A stretch of 64,000 nucleotides of DNA from Cyanoderma ruficeps (Eukaryota; Chordata; Aves; Passeriformes; Timaliidae). Positions 36,101 to 48,335 of this stretch are shown here, piece after piece. Made by a program: the position numbers and the translations under genes. A model generated the notes under the pieces. That model had not been told where the DNA came from and made no database searches. It saw nothing but the letters and a program-made list of their open reading frames with translations. The stretch spans positions 7,191,955-7,255,954 of the forward strand of contig VZDJ01000052.1 of NCBI GenBank assembly GCA_008694505.1, given 5' to 3'. Each line of letters begins with the position of its first letter. The first letter of the stretch is position 1.

Positions 36101-38077
36101 TCACTATGAAGATTAACCAAAAATCTTCCAAATTCTATTGCCATGGTGTAAATTAAAATGTACCCACTACCTATAGTTTTATTGGAAGTAGACAAGCACG
36201 TGGCAGAAAGATATTGAGGTAATTCAAACCGTAATCTAATAATCCATTTCATCATAAAGTGAAATTTGGGGTGGTTTAGAAGCACAGTGATATATGAGAG
36301 GAATTTCAGATCCATGCAATTAATGGACTTCCTGAGAAAATCTGATTATAACTGCATATATTTATAGCCCTTACTCGTAGAAACAAATGCAAAACAGATT
36401 TGAGAATAAGATCAGCTTTTTATTCTTTTTAAAAGCTGGGATAGGAAAGAGATGTTTTGCATGGATTTGCTTAGCATGCCCTCCAAGTCAACCCCTACCC
36501 TCCAAAACCTTCTGGGTGAACTTGGCAACTTTCAGCTCTTTTGTTCTCAATTTGCCTCAGTTGCCCAAGTCTGTAAAGAAGATAACTTCTCTGGGCTGGA
36601 GAATAAACACACTGGGCTGAGCAGGGTTTAAGATGAACAGCAAATAGTAAGATTGAAAGCCAAAGTAAGAGACTTTGACTTCCAGGAATGAGCATCATGT
36701 TTACAAAACAGGATCACAAACAGCAGCTTTTTAACTTCCCTTCTTGGTTAACCTCCACCTTCTGCCTGTGCAGCCAGCATTTATGATTACCACGCTGGTG
36801 TAGAAATGCCACGGTGAACTCTCAATATGTTGAGATATAGCACAGCAGAAAATAATCCAGGAAAAGAGGAGTGTAAACTGCATGATCCATTATTTGGGGC
36901 ATACAACGAGCACTCAACAGAGAGAGAACATCTGTGATGCTGCTGACTGTGGGGCATGGAGATCCCTGAACACAGCCCAAAGCCACACCAGGCAGCACAG
37001 CAACCCACAAAACATGGCTCTGCCACTCCCAGACCACAGGCAGGGAAAGAATCTGTGGCTGTGTTCATAACATATCTGGCATTCCCAATAATCATGGCTT
37101 GACTGTCAATTTTTTTTTTTAATGGTCCTTTAGGTTTCCAAACACTCTGGGATTTTTTTTTAGCATAATTCTCCATGAGCAGCTCAGACAAGCACATCCA
37201 GAAGGGGCTTGGGGAACACAAGAAACTAGGCAGGTTTTTGTTTCACAGAGCAGACAAAACTTTTCTGAATCATCCTCTTCAACACAAAGGGGCATCTTGA
37301 GGTAGAGATGTGAGAAAGGCACACAGCTAATGAAGCAGCAAGAAATCTCCAGTAAATTATTTCTTAATCTCACTTTAATCTCACTTTATTAAAAAAAAAC
37401 TTCTAATGAGCACAAGCGTCTATTGCCAACAAAATCCATCCCCACCCACCTGGGAATGGGGAAGTTGAGGTGGAATTTAGCTTAAAAACATTGTAGAACA
37501 AGTGCAAAGCAAATTGCAATCTCAGTTTAATAGCAAAAATTAGAAAACAGGGGTTTAGGTATATTGCTGCTAATTATCTTCGGCCCTTAGAACATATTAC
37601 TCAGTAACCCACGGCTTTTAACAGTGTCATTAACATTAGATCACATTAGGGTCTTGCTACAAGTTTCTCCAAGTACTCATAATTTTACTGGAGTCAGCAG
37701 GGGTAAATCTGGATTCATATTAGTACAGTTTTGGTAATAATCTACTCACTGGCTCTGAGGGTTTAGGTTTGGTGTAAACCATAGAGTATTAATATTATCA
37801 TTATTCACCACAAGAGAATGAGCTGACATAAGTGTCTTCCAAGAGTGAATACACACAGAAATAACTGGGTGCTCTACCAGGAGGAACCACTTAAACAATT
37901 TATTTTTTTTTTAATAAAAACCAGAATTTGATATTTCATCCACCTGTATTTTACACATCCTATTCAACAAAACTTCAGCTCAGAGCCCTGATACTGAATC
38001 CACTGCATTTATTCTTTCAATGCCCACCACTCACCTTCACATTTGTCTAATGTTTGATCAGAAGGGCCAAGCAGTAA

Positions 38078-38491
38078 TGATGCCTTAAGTTTTAGCTTTT
38101 ATATTTTCTTTCATAACTCTGAACTTCATATAAAGTGTTAGCAAGTTCTCCTCACAGCTTAGTTAGACAAAACAATCCTTTTCCAGTCCCAGAACCAAAG
38201 ACTCTGTTGCATCTTCAGGCCCAAAGGTATAAACAACAGTGAATTGGGAGAGCAATCTGGGAGGATGGGACTTCATTACCTGAAGCTGTAACTGGACATT
38301 TAACCCCAAAATGTAAATGGACCAAAACTTATAAAAGTGTGAAAACGTGTGCTCCATCATCCATCTTGGGTGTAGCTTCAGCCAGGCTCTTGTACTGCCC
38401 AAGTAGGCCTTTGGAGGCCTTTTTAATAAATACCTACTCTATTCCTTTAGCACTGTCTAGCCTCTGCTCTAGGCAGCCTCTCAAGGCATCA
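38078..38491 (+). mobile_element. Solo LTR of an endogenous retrovirus, family B, copy 3 (diverged)
   Basis: This 414-bp LTR has the same TGATGCCTT/AAGGCATCA termini as copies 1 and 2 and flanks gtaa (38074-38077) and ataa (38492-38495), a 4-bp duplication with one mismatch. It retains TATAAAA (38330-38336) and AATAAA (38425-38430). It is clearly more diverged and shorter than copies 1 and 2, with several small deletions, indicating an older insertion or another subfamily. No internal retroviral sequence borders it. Confidence 0.88.
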
Positions 38492-41209
38492 ATAACAAGG
38501 ATGAGCCATTTAGAGCCACATTCCTCCAAATTCTAATGCCCTGTTGAATGTTCTCTGCTCACATCTCTCTGCTGCAGCTGCAAATGGTTTTCATGCTTTA
38601 TGCTGCTCTCAGAACAGCAAAAAGGATATTTGCTACAGTTACAGTGAATGCATTCATTTTTTCGCTTCAACAATATTTTTTTTTAAATATCTGGTTTGCC
38701 CTTTCAGTATTCCACAGGAATTTAAAAACAGTAAAGCCACGCTTAGAATAAATAGCTTGAATTTGCTACCTAGATTTAATTTCTGCTTGTTTCATAGGAT
38801 GAGTTAATTTGCCATAAAACTTTAACCACTGCTGATCCTGGATTCCAGCATCCATAGCTTCCTACAGAATTTTATTGCCCCTAATATAATAAAATGTAGT
38901 TTAACCTTCACTACTAATTTCAGAATTAACTACTACAAACCTGACTAAACGGCCTTTTTTATCCCATGCACATTATCTGCTCATCATTCACCTGAACCTG
39001 CCTTCTTTCCACAGCTTAAAGTTCAGTGAGGGGGTTCAGCAAAAAGATTTAGAGTTACAAAGGGTTTCTAAGCACAGAAAAGCTTCCAGAGGAAGGATAT
39101 CTAAAATATTGCTGCAGGAGAAGTCTTCCAAATCTCACACCTCTACAATGCAAAATGATCGCAAATTGTTGCTAATTAGGGATCAGGTGAACTGTGCAGA
39201 TTAAGGGTAATCTTGCTAATAAACGGGTTTGAGTTATAGTTGTTGAGTTATACAACAAATGATGCTATGAACTAAACCTCTGTAAGAGGTGGAAAACACC
39301 CAACTTCTGGCACTGATGGCCCTTAAGAAAGAGATACCCACTAATCTAAAATTAAGCCTTTTGTAAGCCAGGTAAGACACAGCAACAAACCTTTTCATGC
39401 CCTTCCATGCATTTCCCCTTGGCAGCACTAAAACCAAACAATCCAGCAGCATTCTCTTTGTTTGGGTAGGCACATGAAAAGGAATACTCTGGTTATTGAA
39501 AAGGGAATATTGCAGTGTTACAGTAAGTTTATTTGCTTGTAGGATTAAAGAAATTAAAAAAAAATAATTAAAAACAGGAAAACATTTTTGGTCTCCAAAG
39601 CTGCTTCAGTCAGGCTCAAAAATCCCATTAATTCACACTTCCTACTGCCAGTGCCCTGTTGAATTAATGCCATAGGCACTGCAATGGGTACTCACAGTGT
39701 AGGTGCAGTGATGAATAAAACCCAGTATAATCTCAGTCTAAATCTTAGGCCAGCTATTCAGCAATGACAGCACCAAAGAATCAGCAGATATTCTTAAAAA
39801 TCCACCAGCTTTAAGGATCCACTATCCCTCTGATTGCGGGTTCTGTGCTGCAGCAAGGCTACGTAACAAAGCTGAAGCAGGAATTAAATGACACAAATCT
39901 TAGGATGACCTTAAACCTCACACCTGCAGGTCCCAGAGCTGAGTTCAGAGAATCTCTGAGTGTATGGGAAACGAAGCTGGGCTGGTGGGCAATTCCACCA
40001 CCACCCAAATATTTTTCATCCCCCAGACATGCCAAACAGCCGGAGGCCGTGGCTGGGTTGTGCCAGCAGCTCACGCTGAAGGCTTGAGCTGACCCCCAGA
40101 GGAAGGAGGTTGCTTTGACATCTTCTCTGACCTCAGTTTGCCTGCTGAAAACCATCTCGAGCCTGCCTCGGCTCCCTAAAAGCACATCTGTGTCCCACTC
40201 CTAATCTGGATAACACCCTCAAGTTGTCTCAACAACCCTCCACCGACGCTCCTTTGTTTCCCCCATCCCTCATCCCGCTCAACAAAGCCGGCTTTTGGCA
40301 TATTAAAGCTTAATTTGTTTAAGAACAAACAATCAGAGGATTTGGGGGGGAGGGCCTGCATCTCACAGACGAGAGTGACAGATCACACGAGGAAACCAAA
40401 GACTTCGGGGGCCGAAGATTTTGGCAGGTTTGCGTCTCGGAGGAGATGCAGAGCTCATTGTCACGTTTCCAAAAGGCATTACACAGGGCTCCAAGGTGGA
40501 GCTGTTTACCAATACCGTGATCTCTCCCCAGATGCAGTTGCTACTGCAGCTAATTAAGAGAACAATTAAGACTAAGGCAATCAGTCAAGTACACAGATTC
40601 CAGTCATTTTCTCCACTCTGTGATGCTGCGCTGGCTCCCAGAGGGCTAAACCTTATTCACTCATTCAGAAAATGACAGGAAGAAGCTATTAAATATCTGA
40701 AAACCATAAAAATGCAATCATACTGTTCCTGAGCTAAGCCACTCACCAGAGACCAATGCCAGGCAACTTAAGAAACTTGCTGGCCCCCAGAATTCACACA
40801 CTTACAAATAAGAAAATTAATCAAAAGCAGTTCAGATCAAAATTTAATTAAAAAGAAAAGGATTGCAGAAGACTTCCTGAGATTTCTCTGTTTTATGTTT
40901 ATGACTGATCAATATTACGTGTTATCAGCTCAGCGTATGACAAATTCCACTGGGCATCTTTAAAGAGGAAGTAACAGATTAAATATTGAGCTAAACAATT
41001 TAATCTCTGCTTTAAAAGGTTTTCAGATACTTGTAAAGGTAAATCCTATTAGAGTATAAATGTATCCATGTGCTAGTGCTGTAGTCTCGTCACAGAGGAA
41101 TTTGTAAACACCAAGAGACAGGCCCTCATTAAATATAAATTTCCTTCTTTTGTAGAACTATTGATGAAAAAAGAGAGAGCATTTATGTCTTCAACAGAGG
41201 GGGGGAAAT
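38492..41209. other. Unique non-coding stretch
   Basis: No gene, RNA gene or transposon recognised. Frames are short and mutually overlapping. Composition is AT-rich to about 39.8 kb and nearer balanced at 39.9-40.6 kb. Confidence 0.55.
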
Positions 41210-41418
41210 GGTCTTAGGAGTGAGATTTAAATGTATCTATAGATATAAGTAAATATTTATCACACTTCTAGAACAGTCAATGCCAGCTGGCTCCCTAAAA
41301 CCATTTAACCACAACTGAGAGCACTGATCCTTCACACCTCACAGAGATGGTGGGAAAGACTCATCTCCTGGAAATAAAAAAATAATCAACTGTGCCAAGC
41401 ACGTTAAAGAACAGAGAG
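41210..41418 (+). repeat. Left arm of a large imperfect inverted repeat
   Basis: The segment starting gtcttaggagtgagatttaa (41211) and ending acgttaaagaacagagag is the reverse complement of 41693-41904. By eye there are about 10-11 differences in about 205 bp (roughly 95% identity), including one single-base indel and a cluster in an A run near the inner end. No terminal motif or flanking duplication of a known transposon is seen. Confidence 0.93.
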
Positions 41419-41692
41419 CTACATGTGATAAAGAAACAAATTAAGGGAAAGGCTAAATCCAGAACACACTGCATGCCTGCTACATACATACTATATATTA
41501 TATACACGTGCAGGCAGGCAATAAATAGGGTATGTCATGCACACAGAGGTCAGACTGACAGTGTGGATGTTAAAACCACACAACAGCAAGGAAAAAAAGC
41601 CCAATGCACTTGCCCTCTCAGCTGCAGGGTGGAAATGGAGAAGGTGCACAAGGCCCTCAGAAGAACTGGAGCACCCACCCTCTCCTCACTCT
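41419..41692. other. Spacer (loop) of the large inverted repeat
   Basis: These 274 bp lie between the two arms. They contain a smaller inverted pair, tgcctgc...gcaggca (about 41475-41518), around a TATA-rich core and no recognisable transposase or other gene. The 126-codon frame 41392-41772 runs from one arm through the loop into the other and is therefore not convincing. Confidence 0.7.
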
Positions 41693-41904
41693 CTCTCTGC
41701 TCTTTAACATGCTTGGCACAGTTGACTACGTTTTTATTTCCAGGAGATGAGTCTTTCCCACCATCACTGTGAGGTGTGAAGGATCAGTGCTCTCAGTTGT
41801 GTTTAAATGGTTTTTAGGGAGCCAGCTGGCATTGACTGTTCTAGAAGTGCGATAAATACTTACTTATATCTATGGATACATTTAAATCTCACTCCTAAGA
41901 CCTT
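41693..41904 (-). repeat. Right arm of a large imperfect inverted repeat
   Basis: Reverse complement of 41210-41418, ending in ctcactcctaagacc. A transcript through both arms could fold into a long, nearly perfect double-stranded stem. The arms differ at scattered sites, mostly transitions, so the duplication is not fresh and is unlikely to be an assembly artefact. Confidence 0.93.
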
Positions 41905-41992
41905 ACCCCACTGACCAACATCTTGTCTTCATTGGGGAATCCCTTACCCCACTGACCAACATCTGTTCATCTTACCCCACTGACCAACATCT
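41902..41992 (+). repeat. Three copies of a 22-bp unit
   Basis: The unit cttaccccactgaccaacat(ct) occurs at 41902-41923, 41943-41964 and 41971-41992, identical in all three, with spacers of 19 and 6 bp. The first copy overlaps the outer end of the right inverted-repeat arm. Confidence 0.93.
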
Positions 41993-44437
41993 GTCCTGCA
42001 ACATCTGCACACGTGTATCTTCACTGGGACTTGAAGCACACACACAGCCACAGGAGGAGACATTGCTCCAACCCTTGCTGCAGCCCACAACCTGGTAACC
42101 TCCAACACAGAACGCAGTCCAGAACCTGTGCTTGTCTACCTGTCCCAAAGACCAAACCCATCTCTAAAAAATCGGTGCCGATCAGTAAGTGGCCAGCAGG
42201 AATCCCAAAAGCACTTCACTCAAGTGGTTTTTACCCCTATGACTGGTGGAGCACCAAGCCAATCCAGTCTCCTGCATCCATTCACCCAGAGCCCTGTGGG
42301 CAGCTTTTCTGTTTCTGAGCCAGTGCCTTCCTTCATTTTGCATTTGGGAATTGGTCTATATTTTTTTTCTCTCTAAATTTTATGTGAAAAGGGATTAAAG
42401 TAATTAGAGGCTTCACATGGTCCCTTCTGCTATCCCCCCCTCACCCCCACAACCATTAATCAGCTCTATTCTGTTTCAACCCAAGACAGATAAAGAGGGA
42501 GAGGAGGAGAATAAATATTTTGTTGTGGGAGGCTGAGTGACTTAAGAAGCAGAAATACAAAACAGATACAAACAAATCCATTGTATATAACGTCGCTGTG
42601 AAAAAATAGGAACATTAATAAAACGGGACAATTATCCTATCAGATGAGAATAAAATGACAGTAATAAGGAATTTAGCAGTTTCTCAGTCAAAAACGAAAT
42701 AAACTCCTGAGGACTAAATTTCAAAAACCAATGTGTTTTAAGTTACAGGAAACTTCTTTAGGACAAAAGTCCAAGTTAATAATACATAGTTACTACAGAT
42801 TTCCGTAAATAAAATCATTAATACTTCAAAATAATGTCTTTGTTTCAGAACAAGTATAAAAGTGTTAAACTACATATAGAAGTGCTAAACTTGGTCCTTC
42901 CAAATCCCACTCTCCTGACATATTCATGTATGGAAAAAGAGATAAAATTGCCATGAGGTTGATGATCAGAATGGTCAATCTTTTCCAACCCTGAACTGAG
43001 AGATGCTAAATGAACTTCAAAGGAAGTGGTATAAGATGAAAAGGAGACTCTCACCTTGGTGGTCTTGCCCCAGGACACCAACAACTCTAACAGCCAAAGA
43101 AGGAATGGAAAAGTTATGGGAGAGGACACAAAGGGACAAAAGCTCCCCACTGGCGGGTTTTAAATAACAGCCAGCACTTCAGAAAAGCCCATCACAACAA
43201 TCTGGTGTGGGCTAGGAGAACCTGTGCAGGAAATGCCTGCTCACAGAGTATCTCCTGCTGCCCCACACAAGCAGCTGCACCAGGTGGAAATGAACTATGG
43301 CTTTGTCTGACTATTATGTTTTATATAATTGATTTTGGGAAGAATGTCACCATTAAGTATTTGCCTTTTTAGCCTTGGATCCTTACATCACCTTAACATC
43401 AGGATCCAGATGTTTGGGGGCCGTAGTTACATATTTTCATGAGTAGAGGAAAAGGGAAAAGATCCATGGCCCTGTGTGATTATGTCTCAATACAAAACAA
43501 GCAATGCACAGGAAAACAAGGGAGTTTTTTCCTCCCTGTGTTGGACGGAATCAACAATCACAGCATCTGACTCATTAGAGTTTCAGTATCAATGGCACCA
43601 CAACCAAACTGCCCATTTAACATTTGGGATAAGAGACAAGGATACATTTCCACAGAGAGGTCCTGCCATCCCCTACCCTCAGCTGCAGACCTGGTGCTGA
43701 ACCTGAGCAGCACCTACCAGGCAAAAATCCACGTGAGTCCTTGCAGGCACAGAGATCTGGCTGTGCACAGCTGGAAAACCTCTGCATCCAGCTGCTCCAT
43801 GAAATTCTTCCACAGGTTTGCCTTGATTTCCATGTGCATGGGAGTTGCTATGAAGAGAATGAGCCTGACCTTCTCTTTCAAGATTAACTTTGGATCTGAA
43901 TTAGGATTTTTACCTTGATTTACTCTAACAGTACACATGCATTATTGCCCTTATGAATCTCCCTTCAGTAGGCCACTTGAGTAACCACTGAACAAATAAG
44001 CAGTGGAATAGATGTGAAAATAGAGTTTCAGAGGACTGTCATGCCACTAGACAGTAGGAAAACGTAGAACTGGAAGGAGCAGCTACTGTACAGGTTCATC
44101 ACCTGCTTCAGTTTTCTTTCCTCTGAACAATCTTGTTCTGGTTTTTGTCAGAGTATCTCTCACTCACAATACACTGAGCAGCTTTGCAAAGAAAACAAGA
44201 AAGTGCAACTTAACCAGGACATTTAGAAAGGCAAGTATTCCATGTGCTGCTTCTGCAAAGAGAGCAGAAAGCATCATGCACATGTTCAGTGCAGCATTTG
44301 AGGACATACCAGGGCTAATCTGCCTGGAATCCCAAGAATAAAGGGGAGTTTGCCCTTTAAATGAAAACCATCTCATCCCCTTTGTTGCTTTAAAAGTGTT
44401 TGTTAAAAAGCCAATTCCTTGATACAGCCTCATATTG

Positions 44438-44516
44438 TGCTATTGATTATTATGTGGAACCTCCCACTCCCTTCCAGCTGAAATTTTGCAGGAGTTATGC
44501 TCTATAATCAATAGCA
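44438..44516. repeat. 13-bp perfect inverted repeat with a 53-bp spacer
   Basis: TGCTATTGATTAT (44438-44450) is the exact reverse complement of ATAATCAATAGCA (44504-44516). The spacer shows no further pairing by eye, so this is not a convincing microRNA hairpin. The motif may instead be paired binding sites. Confidence 0.8.
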
Positions 44517-47500
44517 TGCTCCACGCTGAATGGACTTGCCAGTGCAGCAGCTCTCCTCCAACACCCCCAAGGACAGCTGCAAAAAATGAGCAGGCTACCT
44601 CCCGGAGCTATCTAAGGACCAGATCCAAACTTCATTGAATTCTATGGAAAAATTCCCACTGACTTCAATGGGCTTCGGATCAACCCCCTGCAGAGGAACA
44701 CTTTTTAAAATAAACATTAGAGGGGAAAAAAATCATTAGGACTGTAAAGCTTTTCATATTATCTCCTGGATACGTTTTAAAGCAAGAGGGTGGGAATGTG
44801 CTCTTTTCTCCTTATTAATGTGTAACTCCTGTTAATGTCAGGGAGATGTCATTCAATTGTGAGATTGCAAAGGGGGGGAAAAGAAATATGGCCTGGCTTC
44901 TACAAAATCAACCTCTGTCTAAACCTATATTCCATTAGGAAGTTTTAAAAAATATGAGTTAGCCACACAAAATTTCAAAAACCCCTTTAGAAAAAAAATA
45001 ATTTAAAACCCCCTAGATTTGTAAAGGATTTTGACAGTAAGTAGAATCTTGGAACTGCCTAAAATACAAAGAAGAAAAGGAAAAAAGTTAGAACAAATTA
45101 CATTCCACATGAGCTTTTAATGAAAATGTAATATTATGCAGGCTTAAATATTATTAGAAGAAATATTCAGTTTGTTCTTTGTACATATCAGGCTTAGCAG
45201 CATAGGAATAATTCCTGGGGTTTTGCCTCTCCAAATGTACTTCTACATGGGACCTGTTCAGGCTGAGCTCACAGCCAGGTATACACTCCACACCCTTCCA
45301 AAGTGTGCAACCAGAATCGTTCCAAAATGCAAAGTTTCCTCTTGTTCTCAGAGGAATGACACCCTCAGGGCTGAGTCTGAAACCAGCACGTTCTGACAGA
45401 CCAGTAAGCTCCAAAACCAGAAAATTGTGATCATTTCTAGGATCAGGATCTGAGATTTACCATCCACCTTTGCTAGTTCCTGGACAGTTCCTTCACGGCA
45501 AGACAGAGGATCTCCCGTTGGCAATCCCTCTACAAAAGTCTCGTTCTGCTCGAGAGCTGGAGGTGCATTTGCTGGCCTCAGTCATCCTTTTAACCTCAGC
45601 TTTTAAGTTTCCTCTGCAGAGTGCACACAGGAAAAAAAAAACACCAAAAAAACCTCGAGCTTGGTCATGAGAGTTGAAGAGGTCACCCACAAAGGAGGGA
45701 CACTGTCAGGACCACGGGGTGGATGGGCTCCAAGGTAGATTCGGCTCAAGGTCCAGCTGGTCGCAGGCATGAACTAACAAACTGCTTTATCTGAAGGAAG
45801 CTCCATGCTGTGAGAAGCTTCTGCAGAGGCAACGTCCTCCGAGTCTCCCTTTCATTCAATTATCCCCCATGATCTAACCTTGCAGGTTTTAGCTACGTGA
45901 ATATGAAAGAAAGGTTTAAAATGCGTAGGCTCAGGATGACCAGAAACCAAATTTCTCTCAGCAAAAAAATAATTTAAAAAAAGAAATAAGAAAATCTTTC
46001 TAGGGGGTACAATGAAAGTGTCATACTGCACCAAAAGTATTTTTAAAAATACATATATTCTTTAGGAATGAAAAATGTTCTTAAAAGAAAGGAAAATTTC
46101 CTTTAGATCAATATTAAAACATTTTCTTTACACTTTCCTGAGATTTCGTCCTTTTACTCAGCTCAAACTAACATTTGAATTTCATCCAGGCTTGCAAATA
46201 ATTTCAATAACCACACAACTGAATTTCCATTTCTCTTTCGGGATAGCTGAGAATAATCTTGCCTGAAAAATAAAATAATTCTAACTGGAACACCAAGAAA
46301 GAATAAGTCATGTTCAGGACTGAAGTCACTGTATGGGACATTCCAAATGCAAATCTGCATTTGAACACACATGTAGTTTTGGTTCTAGGAATTCAGACAG
46401 AATCCTTTCAGCTCTCTAGTTTCCAACAATTTGTGACAAACATAGCATATTTAAGGATAGGACTATTTCTTTCGCTATAATTACTTAATGACACTAGTGA
46501 AATGATCAAAGAAGTTCCAGAAGCTGAAAATTCATTCCAATGCAGACATAAAAATAATTGGGCTAAAGAGTCATGTTTTAGCACTTTCTTCTCAGTTATG
46601 CCCCAGAGATTCACCCACAGCCCCCAACAATTTCAAACCGGTACTTCTGGGGAATAGTACAATGTAACCATAAAATTACACTTGAGATAAGATTTAATTG
46701 TCATTCTCACCTTTCCAACACCTTTCAAGAAGTAATCCTTAAAAGCTTTACAAGAAGGGATATTGCAATTAAAATTATAGCATGCAACAATGATATTAAA
46801 AGAAAGAAACTGCTTGATAGGTTTTGCAGGAGCTTAAGTTCAACAGCTTTATTCAAAGATATTACAAGTGATCCTGTCTGATGGATTTTAGATATTCACT
46901 TTGGGCCCAAGGATGTTCGAGCTAAATAAAACAAATTGACATTACACTCTGGGAGATCTTTTCATTTGCTTGAGCCATTAAGGCTGGAGAAACCTAGTGG
47001 AACTGCAGCAGGTGAACCGTCACAGAGGAAGGATCGTGTTCTCCTGTGGTTTCATTTCAGTGCTGTTGGATTCACAATAAAAGCAAAGGCTACTGTGGAA
47101 CTGCACTAATCCAAGGTACCAACTTCCACCTTCTCCCTTTATTCCTTCTCCTGCTACCCCCTCTACTCCACGTACACAAGTCTATCAGCAGTATAACAAA
47201 AAAAAAAGAGACTGAACCACTCTGAACTGCAAGATGAGGCTCAGCAGCAGCTAACTTGGCCTTAGAGTCTTACCCATGGCAGCAGTTGTCACACCTGAAA
47301 GATGTGACAGATGAAAGATGTGACTTCTTTTTAACTCTTTTTTCTAATTCTTTTGGAGCAGAGCCCAACCAGTTTGTGCTTGGGAGATTGCAGGCACAGA
47401 GGGAGAAAGCTTGGGAGGACAGCCAGTTCTGTGAGGCTGCCAGCATCTTGGGAGGGTCTAAACCTCATGCTGTAGCTGCCACTTTGGTCTCCTGTGCCCT

Positions 47501-48294
47501 CAGGGGATGTATAAATCACTCTCCAAGTGTGCCTGCAGCAGGCAAGGAACACCTCAGCAGAAAGGAAAGGGAAGCACAGCCTGTCACATTATCCTGCAGC
47601 CCACACTACTTCCCCAGCAGATAAAAAATGCTGGGATCAGCTGGACCTTCCAGCCAAAGGGAAGGTGTGCCCTGTAGACTCACAGTTACCTGGAAAACCA
47701 AAATGATTTTAATTGCTGCAGCAAGAAGCTCTAATTTATGTTCCTGGGAAGGGTAGTACTCCTTAGGGTGGGGAGTTTACTTGTGGCAGTTCACTGCCTG
47801 AAGCATCAGAGAAGATAAAAGACAAATCTCAGAAGTTGCTGGCAAATCCCTAAAAACAAGTATCTTCAGGTTCTCTGAACCAAAGGCTAAATGGCAACTT
47901 TCACTCAACTAATCTGGAAATTAACAGGGGGCAGGGAGAGAGAAAGGAATGATCTCACTGATCTTACTTTTTAACCAAAGGATGCAATCTCGTCATAAAT
48001 ATTCCTAGAAATGCTCCCAAATAAAAAGGCTGAGCCTTCACTAAGGATTACGTATGGAAGGGAAGAGTTCTACTTGTTGCCTAGACCTTGAGCAGAGGAG
48101 AAAGAGCACCTTCCAATTAGATGAATACTCATGAAAAGATGGACTTAATTTTATACTCCAAATGAACTCATAGGGATCTGTGAAACCTAAACTTCTTCCT
48201 CTCTTTCCAGAGCAAAGAAAAACCAAACCAAAACCATTGCATTTTTAATATGCTTGCAAATAGAAGCTTTCCTTTTATTCTTTCTCAAGCCCAG

Positions 48295-48335
48295 ATCCAG
48301 CTGGTAGTACTGCTTTTAAAGCTCCTACAAAGAAG
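48295..48335 (+). other. Candidate short exon (plus strand), unidentified
   Basis: A strong acceptor (ttccttttattctttctcaagcccag) and a strong donor (AAGAAG|GTAAGA) enclose 41 bp. Two frames are open: one gives PAGSTAFKAPTKK (entering with two bases, leaving in phase 0), the other IQLVVLLLKLLQR. At this length an open frame carries little weight; the support is splice-site strength only. Confidence 0.18.

Larger units (their letters stand above)
24073..38077. other. Long unique non-coding stretch with simple repeats and weak exon candidates
   Basis: Fourteen kilobases without a recognised gene. It holds a (CTT)n tract (about 27960-27978), a tandem duplication at 28804-28897, an A/C-rich low-complexity tract (33112-33181), A runs (26857-26872 and others), and splice-flanked short open segments at 25052-25112, 26763-26852 and 29741-29993. 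No transposon was recognised apart from simple repeats. The longest frame (132 codons, 28813-29211 minus) spans the duplicated A-rich units and is not credible as a gene. Confidence 0.55.

Noticed and set aside
36495..36698. Minus-strand 67-codon frame starting with a signal-peptide-like hydrophobic stretch
   Set aside because: No further domain, no splice support, and similar-length frames overlap it; hydrophobic N-termini are common in translations of AT-rich DNA.
41392..41772. 126-codon frame spanning the palindrome loop
   Set aside because: It starts in one arm and ends in the other, has no known domain, and its ends are reverse complements of each other at the DNA level.
42957..43003. 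Short plus-strand CR1 tail-like sequence (gttgatgatcag...cttttccaaccc)
   Set aside because: Fewer than 50 bp of weak similarity and no tail repeats; possible stub but not secure.
45703..45800. CpG-containing stretch resembling the end of a minus-strand LTR (ATAAAGCAG, end ...CCTGACA)
   Set aside because: Only one plausible boundary, no target duplication and no second copy in the window to align with.
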